A stretch of DNA of 64,000 nt from Pseudomonas sp. (GCF_030698175.1 NZ_JAUYNT010000021.1:62001-126000); one strand, 5' to 3'; positions 8,552-18,137 are shown, counted from the stretch's first letter. Made by a program: numbers and translations. Notes: generated by a model from the sequence alone, not told the origin.

Positions 8552-9475
8552 TTAGGCGCCGGGCACGAAGTGTTTCTGCACCGTGCCACGGGCGATCAAC
8601 CGCGACAGATAGTCGAGCTTTTGTGGGTCGCGGTCGACGAAGCGGAAGGTCACTTGCAGCCATTCGCTGTCCGCGCTTTGTTCGAAGGCGGCGATGGCGT
8701 GCAGATAGCCATTCAGTCGCGCCACCTCGCCACCCTCGCCCTGCTCCAGGTCGAGCACTGCGCTTTCCAGAATCTGCGGCAACGGCTCGCTGCGCTTGAC
8801 CAAGACCACCGCATCTTTAAGGCTCAGGCCCTTGATCACGCAGGCGAGCATGCCGCCCGGCAAGCGCAGTTGGCCCTGACCGCGACCGCTGGGCGTGGCC
8901 GCGGCTTTAGCGCCAGGCGCCGACTTAGCGCCGGTGAGGGCCGACAGTGAATCGTTGGCAAAGGGATTGGTCGCCGCCGGCTTGGCTGCCGGTGCCGGGC
9001 TTTTGCTGCCGGTCAGCGCCGACAACGAGTCGTTGGCAAAGGGATTGGCCGTCGTTGATTTAGCCGCCGGTGCCGCACCGGGGCTGGCCAGTTTGCCGCT
9101 GCGACTGAGGGCCTTGGTCACCTTGCTGATCAGTTGCTCGCTGGAGAACGGCTTGCCGATAAAGTCGGAAACCCCAGCCTGAATCGCCTGCACCACGTTC
9201 TCTTTATCGCCACGGCTGGTGACCATCACAAAGGGCGTGGCTTTCAGGTTGTCCTGCTCACGGCACCAGCTGAGCAACTCCAGCCCCGACAGCTCGGGCA
9301 TTTCCCAGTCGCACAGAATCAGGTCAAAGGTCTGCTTGCCGAGCAGTTGCTGGGCTTTGCGACCGTTGATTGCTTCATCTATATGAATGCCGGGAAAGTG
9401 ATTACGCAGACTCTTTTTGATCAAGTCACGGATGAAAGGCGCGTCATCCACCACCAGTACACTGACTTTGCTCAT
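8552..9475 (-). CDS. Response regulator with C-terminal PilZ-like domain
   Basis: The 307-residue protein starts at ATG 9475 (MSKVSVLVVDD), with GGGAG upstream; a longer frame to 9532 lacks support. The receiver domain covers residues 1-125, with phosphoacceptor D56 (LCDWEMP) and K108 (GKPF). A low-complexity Ala/Pro linker follows, holding two copies of NPFANDSLSALTG. The C-terminal 110 residues (RLPGGMLACVIKGLSLKDAVV to LSRLIARGTVQKHF) look like a PilZ-type fold, which would bind cyclic-di-GMP, but the match is by eye. No DNA-binding domain is present. It lies just downstream of phoU, an arrangement conserved in Pseudomonas. Confidence 0.82.
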   Translation of the reverse strand: MSKVSVLVVDDAPFIRDLIKKSLRNHFPGIHIDEAINGRKAQQLLGKQTFDLILCDWEMPELSGLELLSWCREQDNLKATPFVMVTSRGDKENVVQAIQAGVSDFIGKPFSSEQLISKVTKALSRSGKLASPGAAPAAKSTTANPFANDSLSALTGSKSPAPAAKPAATNPFANDSLSALTGAKSAPGAKAAATPSGRGQGQLRLPGGMLACVIKGLSLKDAVVLVKRSEPLPQILESAVLDLEQGEGGEVARLNGYLHAIAAFEQSADSEWLQVTFRFVDRDPQKLDYLSRLIARGTVQKHFVPGA

Positions 9476-9559
9476 CAACCACTCCCGCTCGAATGGTCTT
9501 AAGCATAGCCGTCTGTGCTGGCATAGCGCCAACTCAAAACGCTATCCGGTCAGGGCGAT

Positions 9560-10288
9560 TTACTCGCGTGGCTTGCCCTGCACTTCTTCCTGCATGCGCT
9601 TGAGGCCCATGTGCCGCACGTCGGTGCCGCGCACCAGATAGATCACCAGCTCGGCGATGTTGCGCGCGTGGTCGCCGATGCGCTCCAACGAGCGCAGAGC
9701 CCAGATCACGTTGAGTACCCGCGAGATCGAGCGCGGGTCTTCCATCATGTAGGTGACCAGCTCGCGCAGGGCGCTTTTGTATTCGCGGTCGATGACTTTG
9801 TCGTATTGCGCCACCGACAAGGCCAGGTCGGCATCGAAACGGGCGAAGGCATCCAGCGCCTCCTGGACCATTTTGCGCACCTGGTCGCCGATATGCCGCA
9901 CCTCGACGTAGCCGCGCGGGGCCTCGCCTTCTTCGCACAGGAGGATCGCGCGCTTGGCGATTTTGGTCGCCTCATCGCCGATCCGCTCCAGATCGATTAC
10001 CGACTTGGAGATGCTGATAATCAGGCGCAAATCCGAGGCGGCAGGCTGGCGACGAGCCAGAATGCGCACGCACTCTTCGTCGATATTGCGTTCCATCTGG
10101 TTGATCTGCTCGTCGCTCTCGCGCACCTGCAAGGCCAAGCCGGAATCGGCCTCGACCAGGGCGGTGACCGCATCGTTGACTTGTTTTTCAACCAGGCCGC
10201 CCATGGCCAGCAGGTGGCTGCGAACCTCTTCCAGTTCGGCGTTGAACTGGGCGGAAATGTGCTGGGTGTGGCTGTCTTTGTTCATCAT
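9560..10288 (-). CDS. phoU: Phosphate signalling complex protein PhoU
   Basis: PhoU (242 residues) links the Pst transporter to PhoR and keeps the Pho regulon off when phosphate is plentiful. The all-helical tandem PhoU repeats are visible, with metal-binding type motifs DLRLIISISKSVIDLERIGDEATKIAKRA and RSLERIGDHARNIAELVIYLVRG near residues 70-105 and 195-225. Two adjacent ATG codons (10288 and 10285) could start it, after GGAG. It is separated from pstB by a 167-base nested palindrome rather than lying tightly after it. Confidence 0.96.
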   Translation of the reverse strand: MMNKDSHTQHISAQFNAELEEVRSHLLAMGGLVEKQVNDAVTALVEADSGLALQVRESDEQINQMERNIDEECVRILARRQPAASDLRLIISISKSVIDLERIGDEATKIAKRAILLCEEGEAPRGYVEVRHIGDQVRKMVQEALDAFARFDADLALSVAQYDKVIDREYKSALRELVTYMMEDPRSISRVLNVIWALRSLERIGDHARNIAELVIYLVRGTDVRHMGLKRMQEEVQGKPRE

Positions 10289-10326
10289 AATGGCTCCGCA
10301 AAAAGTGAAAGCTTTAAACCTTAAAC

Positions 10327-10493
10327 CGTAGGTTGGGTTAGCGGCGGGGGCCGAGTGCTTAAAACCAACACACTACCCGAGCGCCGCGTAACCCAACACA
10401 ACGCCGGCAAAAGTAGCGACCGTGTTGGGTTACGGCGCGCGTAAAAATGCCGCATCGCCAGGCATCCTGGTTGCGCGCCTAACCCAACCTACG
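10327..10493. repeat. Nested inverted repeat between pstB and phoU
   Basis: Outer 15-base arms CGTAGGTTGGGTTAG (10327) and CTAACCCAACCTACG (ending 10493) are perfect complements. Inner arms GTAACCCAACAC (10388) and GTGTTGGGTTAC (10422) are also perfect. The right outer arm ends one base from the pstB stop codon. The whole could fold into a cruciform or RNA structure that lowers phoU expression relative to pstB. It belongs to the GTAGG(T/A/G)TGGGTT palindrome family that recurs in this window. Confidence 0.75.
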
Positions 10494-10494
10494 A

Positions 10495-11328
10495 TTAGCC
10501 ATAACGACCGGTGATGTAGTCTTCAGTTTGCTTCTTGGCCGGGTTGGTAAACAGCGTGTCGGTGTCGCCAAATTCGATCAGTTTGCCCATGTACATAAAG
10601 GCCGTGTAGTCCGAGACGCGCGCGGCTTGCTGCATGTTGTGGGTGACTATGACGATGGTGAACTTGGTCTTCAGCTCGCAGATCAGCTCTTCGACTTTCA
10701 GCGTGGAGATCGGGTCCAGCGCCGAGCAGGGCTCATCGAGCAACAGCACTTCGGGCTGCACGGCGATGGTACGGGCAATCACCAAACGCTGTTGCTGACC
10801 GCCGGACATGCCCAGGGCCGAATCATTCAGACGGTCCTTCACCTCGTCCCACAGGGCGGCGCCGCGCAGCGATTGCTCCACCGCCTCATCGAGAATGCGC
10901 TTCTGGTTGATGCCCTGAATGCGCAGGCCGTAGGCGACGTTCTCGTAGATGCTCTTCGGGAACGGGTTGGCCTTCTGGAACACCATGCCGACGCGGCGGC
11001 GCAGATCGGCGACGTCTTCGCCTTTGCGATAGATGTCACGGCCGTCCATGTTGATCGCGCCTTCCACCCGGCAGCCATCGACCAGATCATTCATGCGGTT
11101 GAAGCAGCGCAGCAGGGTCGATTTGCCGCAGCCCGACGGGCCGATAAAGGCGGTGACCCGTTGCTTGGGGATATTCAATTTAACGTCGTACAGGGCCTGT
11201 TTGTCGCCGTAGAACAGGTTCAGGCCGGGCACTTCCAGGCCGACGGTTTCTTCGGCCAGGCGCATGCTCTGCGAGCTGCGCCCGAGGCTGCTGATGTTGA
11301 TGCCGTGAGTAGGTGCTTCGTGTTGCAT
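10495..11328 (-). CDS. pstB: Phosphate ABC transporter ATPase PstB
   Basis: The 277-residue ATPase energises high-affinity phosphate import. Start ATG 11328 gives [17 protein letters not shown]; the frame opens earlier but in repeat-like sequence. The Walker A motif GPSGCGKST is at 63-71, followed by the PstB-typical [12 protein letters not shown]. The signature MSGGQQQRL, Walker [14 protein letters not shown] and the switch histidine in [21 protein letters not shown] are all present. It ends GRYG, as PstB does. It forms an operon with pstA upstream (89-base gap) and phoU downstream. Confidence 0.97.
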   Translation of the reverse strand: MQHEAPTHGINISSLGRSSQSMRLAEETVGLEVPGLNLFYGDKQALYDVKLNIPKQRVTAFIGPSGCGKSTLLRCFNRMNDLVDGCRVEGAINMDGRDIYRKGEDVADLRRRVGMVFQKANPFPKSIYENVAYGLRIQGINQKRILDEAVEQSLRGAALWDEVKDRLNDSALGMSGGQQQRLVIARTIAVQPEVLLLDEPCSALDPISTLKVEELICELKTKFTIVIVTHNMQQAARVSDYTAFMYMGKLIEFGDTDTLFTNPAKKQTEDYITGRYG

Positions 11329-11375
11329 AACGTCACTCCGTTTGTAGCGGAAAGTGGGCAAGTGGAGAGTAGATA

Positions 11376-11413
11376 GTGGGGAGTAGGAAGTGGGCCGACT
11401 CCCCACTCCCCAC
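11376..11413. repeat. G-rich inverted repeat between pstA and pstB
   Basis: GTGGGGAGT (11376) is complementary to ACTCCCCAC (11398), and TCCCCAC follows again. The surrounding bases are runs of AGTGG and AGTGGGG units. A similar run, GAGTGGGAAGTGGGAAGTGGG, lies at 44568 after the MASE1 kinase gene. On the pst transcript it would form a stable hairpin between pstA and pstB. Confidence 0.5.
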
Positions 11414-11417
11414 TCAA

Positions 11418-13088
11418 TCAATGATCCAAGGCTTTGTATTTTTCGCGCAGATGGTTGCGCAGGGTTACCGCGGAAATATTCAGTAGCGCTATCACCAGCA
11501 CCAACAACATCGCGGTGGCGAACACCAGCGGCCGCGCCGCCTCGACGTTGGGACTCTGGAAGCCGACGTCGAAAATATGAAAGCCCAGGTGCATGATTTT
11601 TTGATCGAAGTGCAGGTAAGGGTAGTTGCCATCCACCGGCAGTGCCGGGGCCAGCTTGACCACGCCAACCAACATCAGCGGCGCCACTTCACCGGCGGCG
11701 CGGGCCACGGCGAGAATAAGCCCGGTCATCATCGCCGGCGTCGCCATCGGCAAGACGATTTTCCACAGGGTTTCCGACTTGGTCGCACCCAAGGCCAGGG
11801 AGCCTTCACGCAGGGCCCGGGGAATCCGCGCCAGGCCTTCTTCGGTGGCCACAATCACCACCGGCACGGCCAGGATCGCCAGGGTCAGCGAGGCCCAGAG
11901 CAAACCGGGAGTGCCGAAGGTCGGCGCCGGCAAGGCTTCCGGGAAGAACAACCGGTCCAACGAGCCGCCCAGCACATAAACGAAGAAGCCCAGGCCAAAC
12001 ACGCCGTAAACAATCGCCGGCACCCCGGCCAGATTGTTCACCGCGATGCGGATAATCCGCGTCAGGGTGTTTTGCTTGGCGTATTCACGCAGGTATACCG
12101 CCGCTAGCACGCCGAACGGGGTGACTATGATGGCCATCAGCAGGGTCATCATGATGGTGCCGAAAATCGCCGGGAAAATCCCGCCCTCGGTGTTGGCCTC
12201 GCGCGGGTCGTCGCTCAAGAACGACCAGAGGTTGTGAAAGTAAGTCCCCAGCTTGGCGAATACCGACATGCTGTTGGGCTGCAGGGCTTTGACGATCTTG
12301 CCCAGGCTGATTTCTTTCTGTTCGCCGCCGACTTCACGAACGACCAAGCTGTCACGGTCGAACTCAGTGTGCAGGCTCAGCAGCTCGCCTTCCAAAGCTT
12401 TATAGCGTGCCTCGAGTGCCGCACGCTCGGCGTCGATATCGGCTTGCGCGGTGGCGTCCAAAAGCCCTTGCAGTTCGAGCTTGCGGGTTTGCAAACGCAG
12501 GCGCTCGAGGCCGTGGTTGATCGCGCTGATGTCTTTCTTTTCCAGCTGGGCGAGCCGGCTGGACAACTGGTTAACCCGCACCAGACGCTCTTGCAGCACC
12601 GGCCAGGCAGCCTGACCTTCGGCGATCACCTTGCCGTTTTCTTTCAGGCTGACGATATAGCCGTAGAAGTTGCCCCACTCACGGCGCTCCAGCGCCACCA
12701 GGTCCTGCGGGTAGCTGCGCTCGGTCAGCCACTCGCCGATCACCCAGGAAAAATCGTTGCCATTGACATCGCGGTTGCCGACTTTGATCAGGTCACGGGT
12801 CATAAACTCCGGGCCCTGCTCGGGCACCGGGAAACCGGCGCTTTTCAAGCGCACGCGGGTCACTTCTTCGTCCTGCACCAACTCACCGACGATCAGATGC
12901 GCGGCCTGGCCGGGAATCTGATAGTTGGCCTGCAGCAAGTCTGATGGCCAAAAATAGCCCAGGCCACGCACGCTGATCAGCAGCAACAGGCCGATGGTCA
13001 TGATCACCGCAATCGACGTCGAGCCGGCGCTGATCCATATGCCGGGGGCACCGCTTTTGTACCAACTTTTCAGAGAATGCTTTTTCAC
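11418..13088 (-). CDS. pstA: Phosphate ABC transporter permease PstA
   Basis: This 556-residue permease is the long Pseudomonas form of PstA. A first membrane helix at about 22-45 is followed by a 250-residue periplasmic insert (DUF3333-like) with a helical, charge-rich segment at about 160-245 that looks coiled-coil. The MetI-like transport domain fills the C-terminal half (from about residue 310), with the EAA-type loop [46 protein letters not shown]. It pairs with PstC in the inner membrane. The gene sits 38 bases after pstC and before pstB. Confidence 0.95.
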   Translation of the reverse strand: MKKHSLKSWYKSGAPGIWISAGSTSIAVIMTIGLLLLISVRGLGYFWPSDLLQANYQIPGQAAHLIVGELVQDEEVTRVRLKSAGFPVPEQGPEFMTRDLIKVGNRDVNGNDFSWVIGEWLTERSYPQDLVALERREWGNFYGYIVSLKENGKVIAEGQAAWPVLQERLVRVNQLSSRLAQLEKKDISAINHGLERLRLQTRKLELQGLLDATAQADIDAERAALEARYKALEGELLSLHTEFDRDSLVVREVGGEQKEISLGKIVKALQPNSMSVFAKLGTYFHNLWSFLSDDPREANTEGGIFPAIFGTIMMTLLMAIIVTPFGVLAAVYLREYAKQNTLTRIIRIAVNNLAGVPAIVYGVFGLGFFVYVLGGSLDRLFFPEALPAPTFGTPGLLWASLTLAILAVPVVIVATEEGLARIPRALREGSLALGATKSETLWKIVLPMATPAMMTGLILAVARAAGEVAPLMLVGVVKLAPALPVDGNYPYLHFDQKIMHLGFHIFDVGFQSPNVEAARPLVFATAMLLVLVIALLNISAVTLRNHLREKYKALDH

Positions 13089-13126
13089 GATAACTACCTT
13101 TTATTCCACACCTAGGGCTGCGCGTA

Positions 13127-15385
13127 TTAGAGCGACGCGTACTTGCCACGCAAGCGCTGACGAATCAATTCGGCCAGAGTGTTCATCAGAAAGGTGAACG
13201 TCAGCAGCACGAAGGCGGAGAGAAACAGCACGCGATAATGCGAACCGCCGACCTCGGATTCCGGCATCTCCACCGCGACGTTGGCCGCCAGGGTACGCAT
13301 GCCTTCGAAGATGTTGGCGTCCATGATCGGCGTGTTGCCGGTGGCCATCAGTACAATCATGGTCTCGCCGACCGCACGGCCCATGCCGATCATCAACGCC
13401 GAGAAGATACCCGGGCTGGCGGTCAGAAGCACCACCCGGGTGAGGGTTTGCCACGGCGTCGCACCCAAGGCCAGCGAACCCAGCGTCAGGCTGCGCGGCA
13501 CGCTGAAGATGGCATCTTCGGCAATCGAGAAGATCAGCGGAATCACCGCAAAGCCCATGGCCAAGCCGACGATCAAGGCGTTGCGCTGATCGAACTGAAT
13601 GCCCATGTCGTTGGTGATCCACAGGCGCATATCACCGCCAAAGAACCAGCTTTCCAACAGCGGGCTCATGCTCAGGGAGAACCAACCCACCAACAGCACC
13701 ACCGGAATCAGAATCGCCGCTTCCCAACCGTCCGGCACCCGCTGGCGAATCGAGGCAGGCAAGCGGCTCCAGGTAAAACCGGCGAGCAGAATGCCAATCG
13801 GCGTCAGCAGCAAGAGACTGAACACTCCCGGCAAATGCAGCTCAACATAGGGCGCCAAAAACAGGCCGGCGAAGAAGCCGAGAATCACCGACGGCAGCGC
13901 CTCCATCATTTCAATCACCGGCTTGACCTTGCGGCGCATGCTCGGCGCCATAAAGTAGGCGGTGAAGATCGCTGCGGCAATTGCCAGCGGGGCGGCCAGC
14001 AACATGGCGTAGAAGGCTGCCTTGAGGGTGCCGTAAGTCAGGGGCGCGAGGCTCATCTTCGGCTCGAACTCGGCGTTGGCCGCGGTCGACTGCCAGATGT
14101 ACTCAGGTTTGTCGTAGCTCTCGTACCAGACCTTGCTCCACAACGACGTCCAGGAAATTTCCGGGTGCGGGTTTTCCAGCTTGAGCGGCAGCAGCTTGTC
14201 GCCGGCCTCGACCACCAGCTTGTTGGCCCGTGGCGACAGCGCCAGCAGGCTGGCATTGGCGGCCACCGGCTCAATCAACAGGGTGCGCTGGGCGGTGCTA
14301 TGGAACACACCCATTTCACCGGCGCCATTGAGTGCGACGAAACCCTTGCGGCGCTCCTCGGGGACGATTTGGCGGATCGCCGAATCGCCCATCTGGAAGT
14401 CGCGGATATGCTTGAGGCGTTGCTGATCATCCGGGTCGCGGGCCATAAACCATTGGCCGATGCCGCCCTTGGAGTCGCCGATCATCAGGGAAATACCACC
14501 GAGCAGCTGGCTGCTGGTGGTCACTTCAGTAGTCGCATCTTGGAGCAATTCATAGCGGCCATTGAGGCTGCGCTTGGGCAGGTTGAACACGTCCATATGG
14601 GCGCGGCCATTCTGTACAAACAGCCAGTTCTGGCGCACGTCGATAAACAGCGCCTTAATCGGCTCGGCAATTTGCGGCAGTTCGATGCGCGCTTCGCTGA
14701 CGCTGGTTTCGCCGGTGAACTGGTTTTCTTCCTTGGTCAGCTCCAGCACATGCAATTGCGTGCCGGTGGAACCCACCACCAACAAGGTGTCGTCGTGCAC
14801 GCCAAGATTGACGTGCTCCAGCGGCCGGCCTTGGGTATCCACCTGCAACGCCGTTTCACCGTAGGGGTATTCCAGCTCCGGGGTGATGGTTTTCTTGCCG
14901 TCTGGATAGCTGGCCTTATAGGCGTGGCGCAGCACCAGCGCCTGACCATTGGACAGGCCCAACACCACCATGGCACTGCCCGGCTGGCCTTGCTGTAACG
15001 ACACCACCTGGGCGCCGGCCGGTAATGGCAAGCTGACGCGACGCAGTTCATTGCCGGTCTTCAGCGCAAAAAACAGCGCCTCGCCCCGATCAGAAATCCG
15101 CAGGCCGATTTGATTCTGTTCTTCGATTGCCAACAACAGCGGCTTACCGGCGTCTTGCAGCCAGGCCGGGCTCTGCACCTTGCCCTCGCTCAGCTCGGCG
15201 CCCTTGAACAGCGGCATCACCACATAGGCCAAGTAGAAGAAAATCAGGGTGATGGTGGCCAGCACCGTGAGGCCGCCGACAAACACGTACCAGCCGGTAA
15301 GCCGGTCTTTGAGCGCGCGAAGGCGGCGCTTGCGTTGCAATTGCGGGGTATTGAAGTCAATCCGCGCAGGAGAAGAATTAGTCAT
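13127..15385 (-). CDS. pstC: Phosphate ABC transporter permease PstC
   Basis: The 752-residue protein starts at ATG 15385 (MTNSSPARIDFNTPQLQRKRRLR); a TTG two codons earlier is possible but less likely. After a helix at about 37-60 comes a long periplasmic beta-propeller-like insert to about residue 420, typical of Pseudomonas PstC. The membrane permease domain follows, with IEMMEALPSVILGFFAGLFLAPYVE and the EAA loop [46 protein letters not shown]. It has its own Pho box 73 bases upstream, so it can be expressed apart from pstS. Confidence 0.95.
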   Translation of the reverse strand: MTNSSPARIDFNTPQLQRKRRLRALKDRLTGWYVFVGGLTVLATITLIFFYLAYVVMPLFKGAELSEGKVQSPAWLQDAGKPLLLAIEEQNQIGLRISDRGEALFFALKTGNELRRVSLPLPAGAQVVSLQQGQPGSAMVVLGLSNGQALVLRHAYKASYPDGKKTITPELEYPYGETALQVDTQGRPLEHVNLGVHDDTLLVVGSTGTQLHVLELTKEENQFTGETSVSEARIELPQIAEPIKALFIDVRQNWLFVQNGRAHMDVFNLPKRSLNGRYELLQDATTEVTTSSQLLGGISLMIGDSKGGIGQWFMARDPDDQQRLKHIRDFQMGDSAIRQIVPEERRKGFVALNGAGEMGVFHSTAQRTLLIEPVAANASLLALSPRANKLVVEAGDKLLPLKLENPHPEISWTSLWSKVWYESYDKPEYIWQSTAANAEFEPKMSLAPLTYGTLKAAFYAMLLAAPLAIAAAIFTAYFMAPSMRRKVKPVIEMMEALPSVILGFFAGLFLAPYVELHLPGVFSLLLLTPIGILLAGFTWSRLPASIRQRVPDGWEAAILIPVVLLVGWFSLSMSPLLESWFFGGDMRLWITNDMGIQFDQRNALIVGLAMGFAVIPLIFSIAEDAIFSVPRSLTLGSLALGATPWQTLTRVVLLTASPGIFSALMIGMGRAVGETMIVLMATGNTPIMDANIFEGMRTLAANVAVEMPESEVGGSHYRVLFLSAFVLLTFTFLMNTLAELIRQRLRGKYASL

Positions 15386-15457
15386 GGGCAAAAGTAGTCA
15401 TCGGGAAGTTGGCCAGATCGTTCATGCTGATTATCAGGCAAAGCCTAACCGCGCTTT

Positions 15458-15475
15458 GTGACAGAAAGATTACAG
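15458..15475 (-). promoter_or_regulatory. Pho box upstream of pstC
   Basis: Read on the - strand the 18 bases are CTGTAATCTTTCTGTCAC: two direct CTGTNAY heptamers separated by 4 bases, which fits the PhoB-binding consensus (CTGTCAT, 4 bases, CTGTCAT) at 12 of 14 key positions. It lies 73 bases before the pstC start, with a TGATAAT-like -10 candidate further downstream. PhoB is encoded at the left edge of the window. Confidence 0.8.
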
Positions 15476-15586
15476 CAGACAAACACAAAAGGTCCGCCGA
15501 CCAGTGACACTGGTAGCGAACCTGTTCGTTAACGTGACCCGATAGCTCAGACCACGCCTGGGCTTCCTTACCCTTGCACCTAGAAC

Positions 15587-16555
15587 TTAGAGGCCGAGGT
15601 CTTTCAGCGCCTTGGCAACGACCTTGGCCGGCAGCGGGATGTAACCGTCTTTAACTACGGTTTGCTGACCTTGCTGCGACAGTACCGACTTCAGAAACTC
15701 GGCTTCCAGCGGCGCCAACGGCTTGTTGGGTGCCTTGTTGACATAGACAAACAGGAAGCGCGCCAGCGGGTATTTGCCGCTCAGGGCGTTTTCTTCGCTG
15801 GCTTCTTCAAACGTGCCGCCGTCTTTCTTGGTCAGCGGCAGGGCGCGGGTGCTGGAAGTCTTGTAACCGATACCCGAGTAGCCAATACCGTTCAGCGACT
15901 GGCTGACCGACTGCACCACCGAGGCCGAACCTGGCTGCTCGTTGACGTTACCCTTGAAGTCGCCTTTGCACAGGGCGGCTTCTTTGAAGTAACCGTAGGT
16001 GCCGGACACCGAGTTACGGCCGAACAGCTGAATCGGCTTGTCGGCCCACTCGCCGGTTAGACCCACGTCGCCCCAGGTCTTGATGTTGGTGCCGCCACAC
16101 AGACGGTTGGCCGAGAATATACCGTCAACCTGGGCCATCGACAGCCCCTTGATCGGGTTGTCTTTGTTCACAAACACGGCCAGGGCATCGACTGCGACCG
16201 GCACAGCAGTCGGCTTGTAGCCGTATTTGCTTTCGAAGGCGGCCAGTTCGACGTCCTTCATCTGGCGGCTCATCGGGCCGAGGTTAGATGTGCCTTCGGT
16301 CAGGGCGGGCGGCGCGGTGGAAGAACCGGCGGCCTGAATTTGGATATTCACGCTGGGGTAGAGCTTTTTGTAGTCTTCAGCCCACAGGGTCATCAGGTTG
16401 GCCAAGGTGTCCGAGCCAACGCTGGACAAGTTGCCGGATACGCCGGTGGTTTTTGTGTAAGCAGGAATGCTTGGATCAACATTGGCGACCGCGCTGGCAG
16501 CCGCAACAGCTGCCGCGACAAACGTCATGGCCGTCATCAAACGCTTCAGTTTCAT
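15587..16555 (-). CDS. pstS: Periplasmic phosphate-binding protein PstS
   Basis: This 322-residue high-affinity binding protein delivers phosphate to PstCA. The signal peptide runs to about residue 24 (ASAVA). Phosphate-contact segments typical of the Pseudomonas PstS group are visible: [50 protein letters not shown], and [18 protein letters not shown]. It ends KALKDLGL, as in P. aeruginosa PstS. It is the first gene of the pstSCAB-phoU series, with a 201-base gap to pstC. Confidence 0.96.
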   Translation of the reverse strand: MKLKRLMTAMTFVAAAVAAASAVANVDPSIPAYTKTTGVSGNLSSVGSDTLANLMTLWAEDYKKLYPSVNIQIQAAGSSTAPPALTEGTSNLGPMSRQMKDVELAAFESKYGYKPTAVPVAVDALAVFVNKDNPIKGLSMAQVDGIFSANRLCGGTNIKTWGDVGLTGEWADKPIQLFGRNSVSGTYGYFKEAALCKGDFKGNVNEQPGSASVVQSVSQSLNGIGYSGIGYKTSSTRALPLTKKDGGTFEEASEENALSGKYPLARFLFVYVNKAPNKPLAPLEAEFLKSVLSQQGQQTVVKDGYIPLPAKVVAKALKDLGL

Positions 16556-16618
16556 GCCTTACTCCTAGCTGGATAGGTTAACTCGGCGGCCAGTATCGGT
16601 AGGCCATGTGACCACTCT

Positions 16619-16636
16619 ATGTCGTGATTGTGACAA
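16619..16636 (-). promoter_or_regulatory. Pho-box-like site upstream of pstS
   Basis: On the - strand the bases read TTGTCACAATCACGACAT: the first heptamer matches CTGTCAT at 5 of 7 positions and the second at 4 of 7, with the right 4-base gap. It is 64 bases before the pstS start, where PhoB control is expected. It is weaker than the pstC site. Confidence 0.55.
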
Positions 16637-16784
16637 TTAGATGAATGTCCGAGCATGGATTAAAGACCATAGACGCCAGCGAGCAACGAGTACAGCCTGC
16701 GCGAGCGGCGGCCAATCGGAGATTAGGATTGGCGCGAAAACTAAAAGGTTGAGGTGACCTGCGGCCTGCAACGACCACAGGGCC

Positions 16785-17125
16785 TTTATTTAGGCTATGT
16801 CCCAGTTACGTGTTGCACACAGCTTTTGTAGGGTGGGTTAGGCCGCGCCCGCTCTCGAAAACGCTCCCGGCGTTTTTCCTACCTCCCCCATCCATGGGGA
16901 TTGCGCGAACCACGGCCTGCCAACAACGCAAAACCCGACCGCGCCGTAACCCACCATAGTGCTCGACCGGCAAACCGCATGGTGGGTTACGCGGCGTCCG
17001 GCTTGCGCGGTGATGCACACAACCACTGTCCGCGCCGCTAACCCACCCTACGAATTACCGCGCACCAGGCATCGCCTAACCGACCCGCACGCTTCAACAC
17101 ATAACTGGGACAGAGCCTTTATTTA
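16785..17125. mobile_element. MITE-like element with terminal repeats and 8-bp target duplication
   Basis: The element body (16793-17117, 325 bases) begins GGCTATGTCCCAGTTACGTG and ends with the complement of GGCTCTGTCCCAGTTATGTG. Over 23 terminal bases, 21 match. It is flanked directly by TTTATTTA on both sides (16785-16792 and 17118-17125), an 8-bp target-site duplication. Inside lies the palindrome GTAGGGTGGGTTAG...CTAACCCACCCTAC with further AACCCACC repeats. There is no transposase gene, so it must have been moved in trans. The right-hand TTTATTTA contains the stop codon of the MBL-fold gene. An AT-rich 8-bp duplication with GGC ends would suit an IS1595-type transposase, which is inference. 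Confidence 0.75.
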
Positions 17126-18118
17126 CTCCGGCAACAGCGGCGGCAGCGGGATTTCGGCGAAGGGCACCGGCAGCTTGATCACACCATCGGCCGGCTGATT
17201 GGCGCGGGTGATGGCGATCAGCTGGCGAATATCCTGCAGACGCAGGGCTTGCGGGACGTGCGGGTCGTTGCCGAAAAAATCTTCCCAATGGCCAATCACC
17301 GTCAGCCGGGGCTGCAGGCGTTTGAGCAGTATCTCTGGATACGCCGGCGACTGGTTCCAGGCGCCGGCGCACAGCACCTCAACATCCACTCGCTTGGTAT
17401 CCGGCAACTGCGGCGGCAAGCCCAAAGGCGCGGTGCTGCCGGCATCCTGGTAGTGGATGCGGTAGACCGGCTGGCCTTGAGCGTCGAGCAAATCCACCAG
17501 CCAGGCCAGGGTCTGGCCCTCCTTCCAGCCAAACGTCGAGGTCGGCAATTCAGTCAGATCCTGGTCATAGCCGCCAGTCAGCAACTTGATGCCGAACATA
17601 TGCGGCGAGTGTTCGCTCTTGATCGCCATGGCGCGCATCTGCCCCTTGGGCGAGTAAAACCACTGACCGGGGGTGGCGCCGATGGCCATCAGCGCTTCGG
17701 CATCGACGATGCGCTCACGGGGGATGGCGGCGGCGAGAATATGGCCCATGGTCTTGCTGCCATAGACCTTGGCCTGCGGCGCGTGGCTTTGCAGAATGCG
17801 CGGCACGTCCAGCAGGTGATCGTAATGGGCGTGGCCGACCAGCAGCATGCTGACGTCGGCGGCAGGCGGCATCAGTTGATCGATCTTGGCGTTATCGGCC
17901 AGCACCGTCAGCGGCGGCTGGCCGAGGGTGGCCGGGTTGCTGAACGAGGGCGCAAACAGCAACGCCTCCCCCTGCCAACGCAGCAAATACCCACCGACCC
18001 CGAGGTATTGCATGCTCGGCGGGGCCACCTTGGTTGCTTCCCAAAGCGGCAAGCCGGCAGGGTTTTGCGCGCAACCGGCGAGCAACAACAGCGATAACAG
18101 GGCAATCCGACGCAGCAT
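17123..18118 (-). CDS. MBL-fold (metallo-beta-lactamase superfamily) lipoprotein
   Basis: The 331-residue protein starts at ATG 18118 after AAGGAGCTTGG. The signal ends in LLAGC with the lipidated cysteine at 16. The metal site HAHYDH (H96, H98, D100, H101) and later conserved D and H residues (IKSEHSPH, HYQDAGS, IGHWEDFF) mark it as a metal-dependent hydrolase of the UlaG-like or NAPE-PLD-like type rather than a beta-lactamase. The substrate is unknown. The gene sits between two palindromic elements, and its stop codon lies in the target duplication of one of them. It has no obvious operon partner. Confidence 0.85.
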   Translation of the reverse strand: MLRRIALLSLLLLAGCAQNPAGLPLWEATKVAPPSMQYLGVGGYLLRWQGEALLFAPSFSNPATLGQPPLTVLADNAKIDQLMPPAADVSMLLVGHAHYDHLLDVPRILQSHAPQAKVYGSKTMGHILAAAIPRERIVDAEALMAIGATPGQWFYSPKGQMRAMAIKSEHSPHMFGIKLLTGGYDQDLTELPTSTFGWKEGQTLAWLVDLLDAQGQPVYRIHYQDAGSTAPLGLPPQLPDTKRVDVEVLCAGAWNQSPAYPEILLKRLQPRLTVIGHWEDFFGNDPHVPQALRLQDIRQLIAITRANQPADGVIKLPVPFAEIPLPPLLPE

Positions 18119-18137
18119 GGCCAAGCTCCTTAACAAT

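Noticed and set aside
13238..14998. 586-codon open frame antisense to pstC
   Set aside because: It is a shadow of pstC in a GC-rich gene. It is Gln/His/Arg-rich, has no recognisable domain and no ribosome-binding site.
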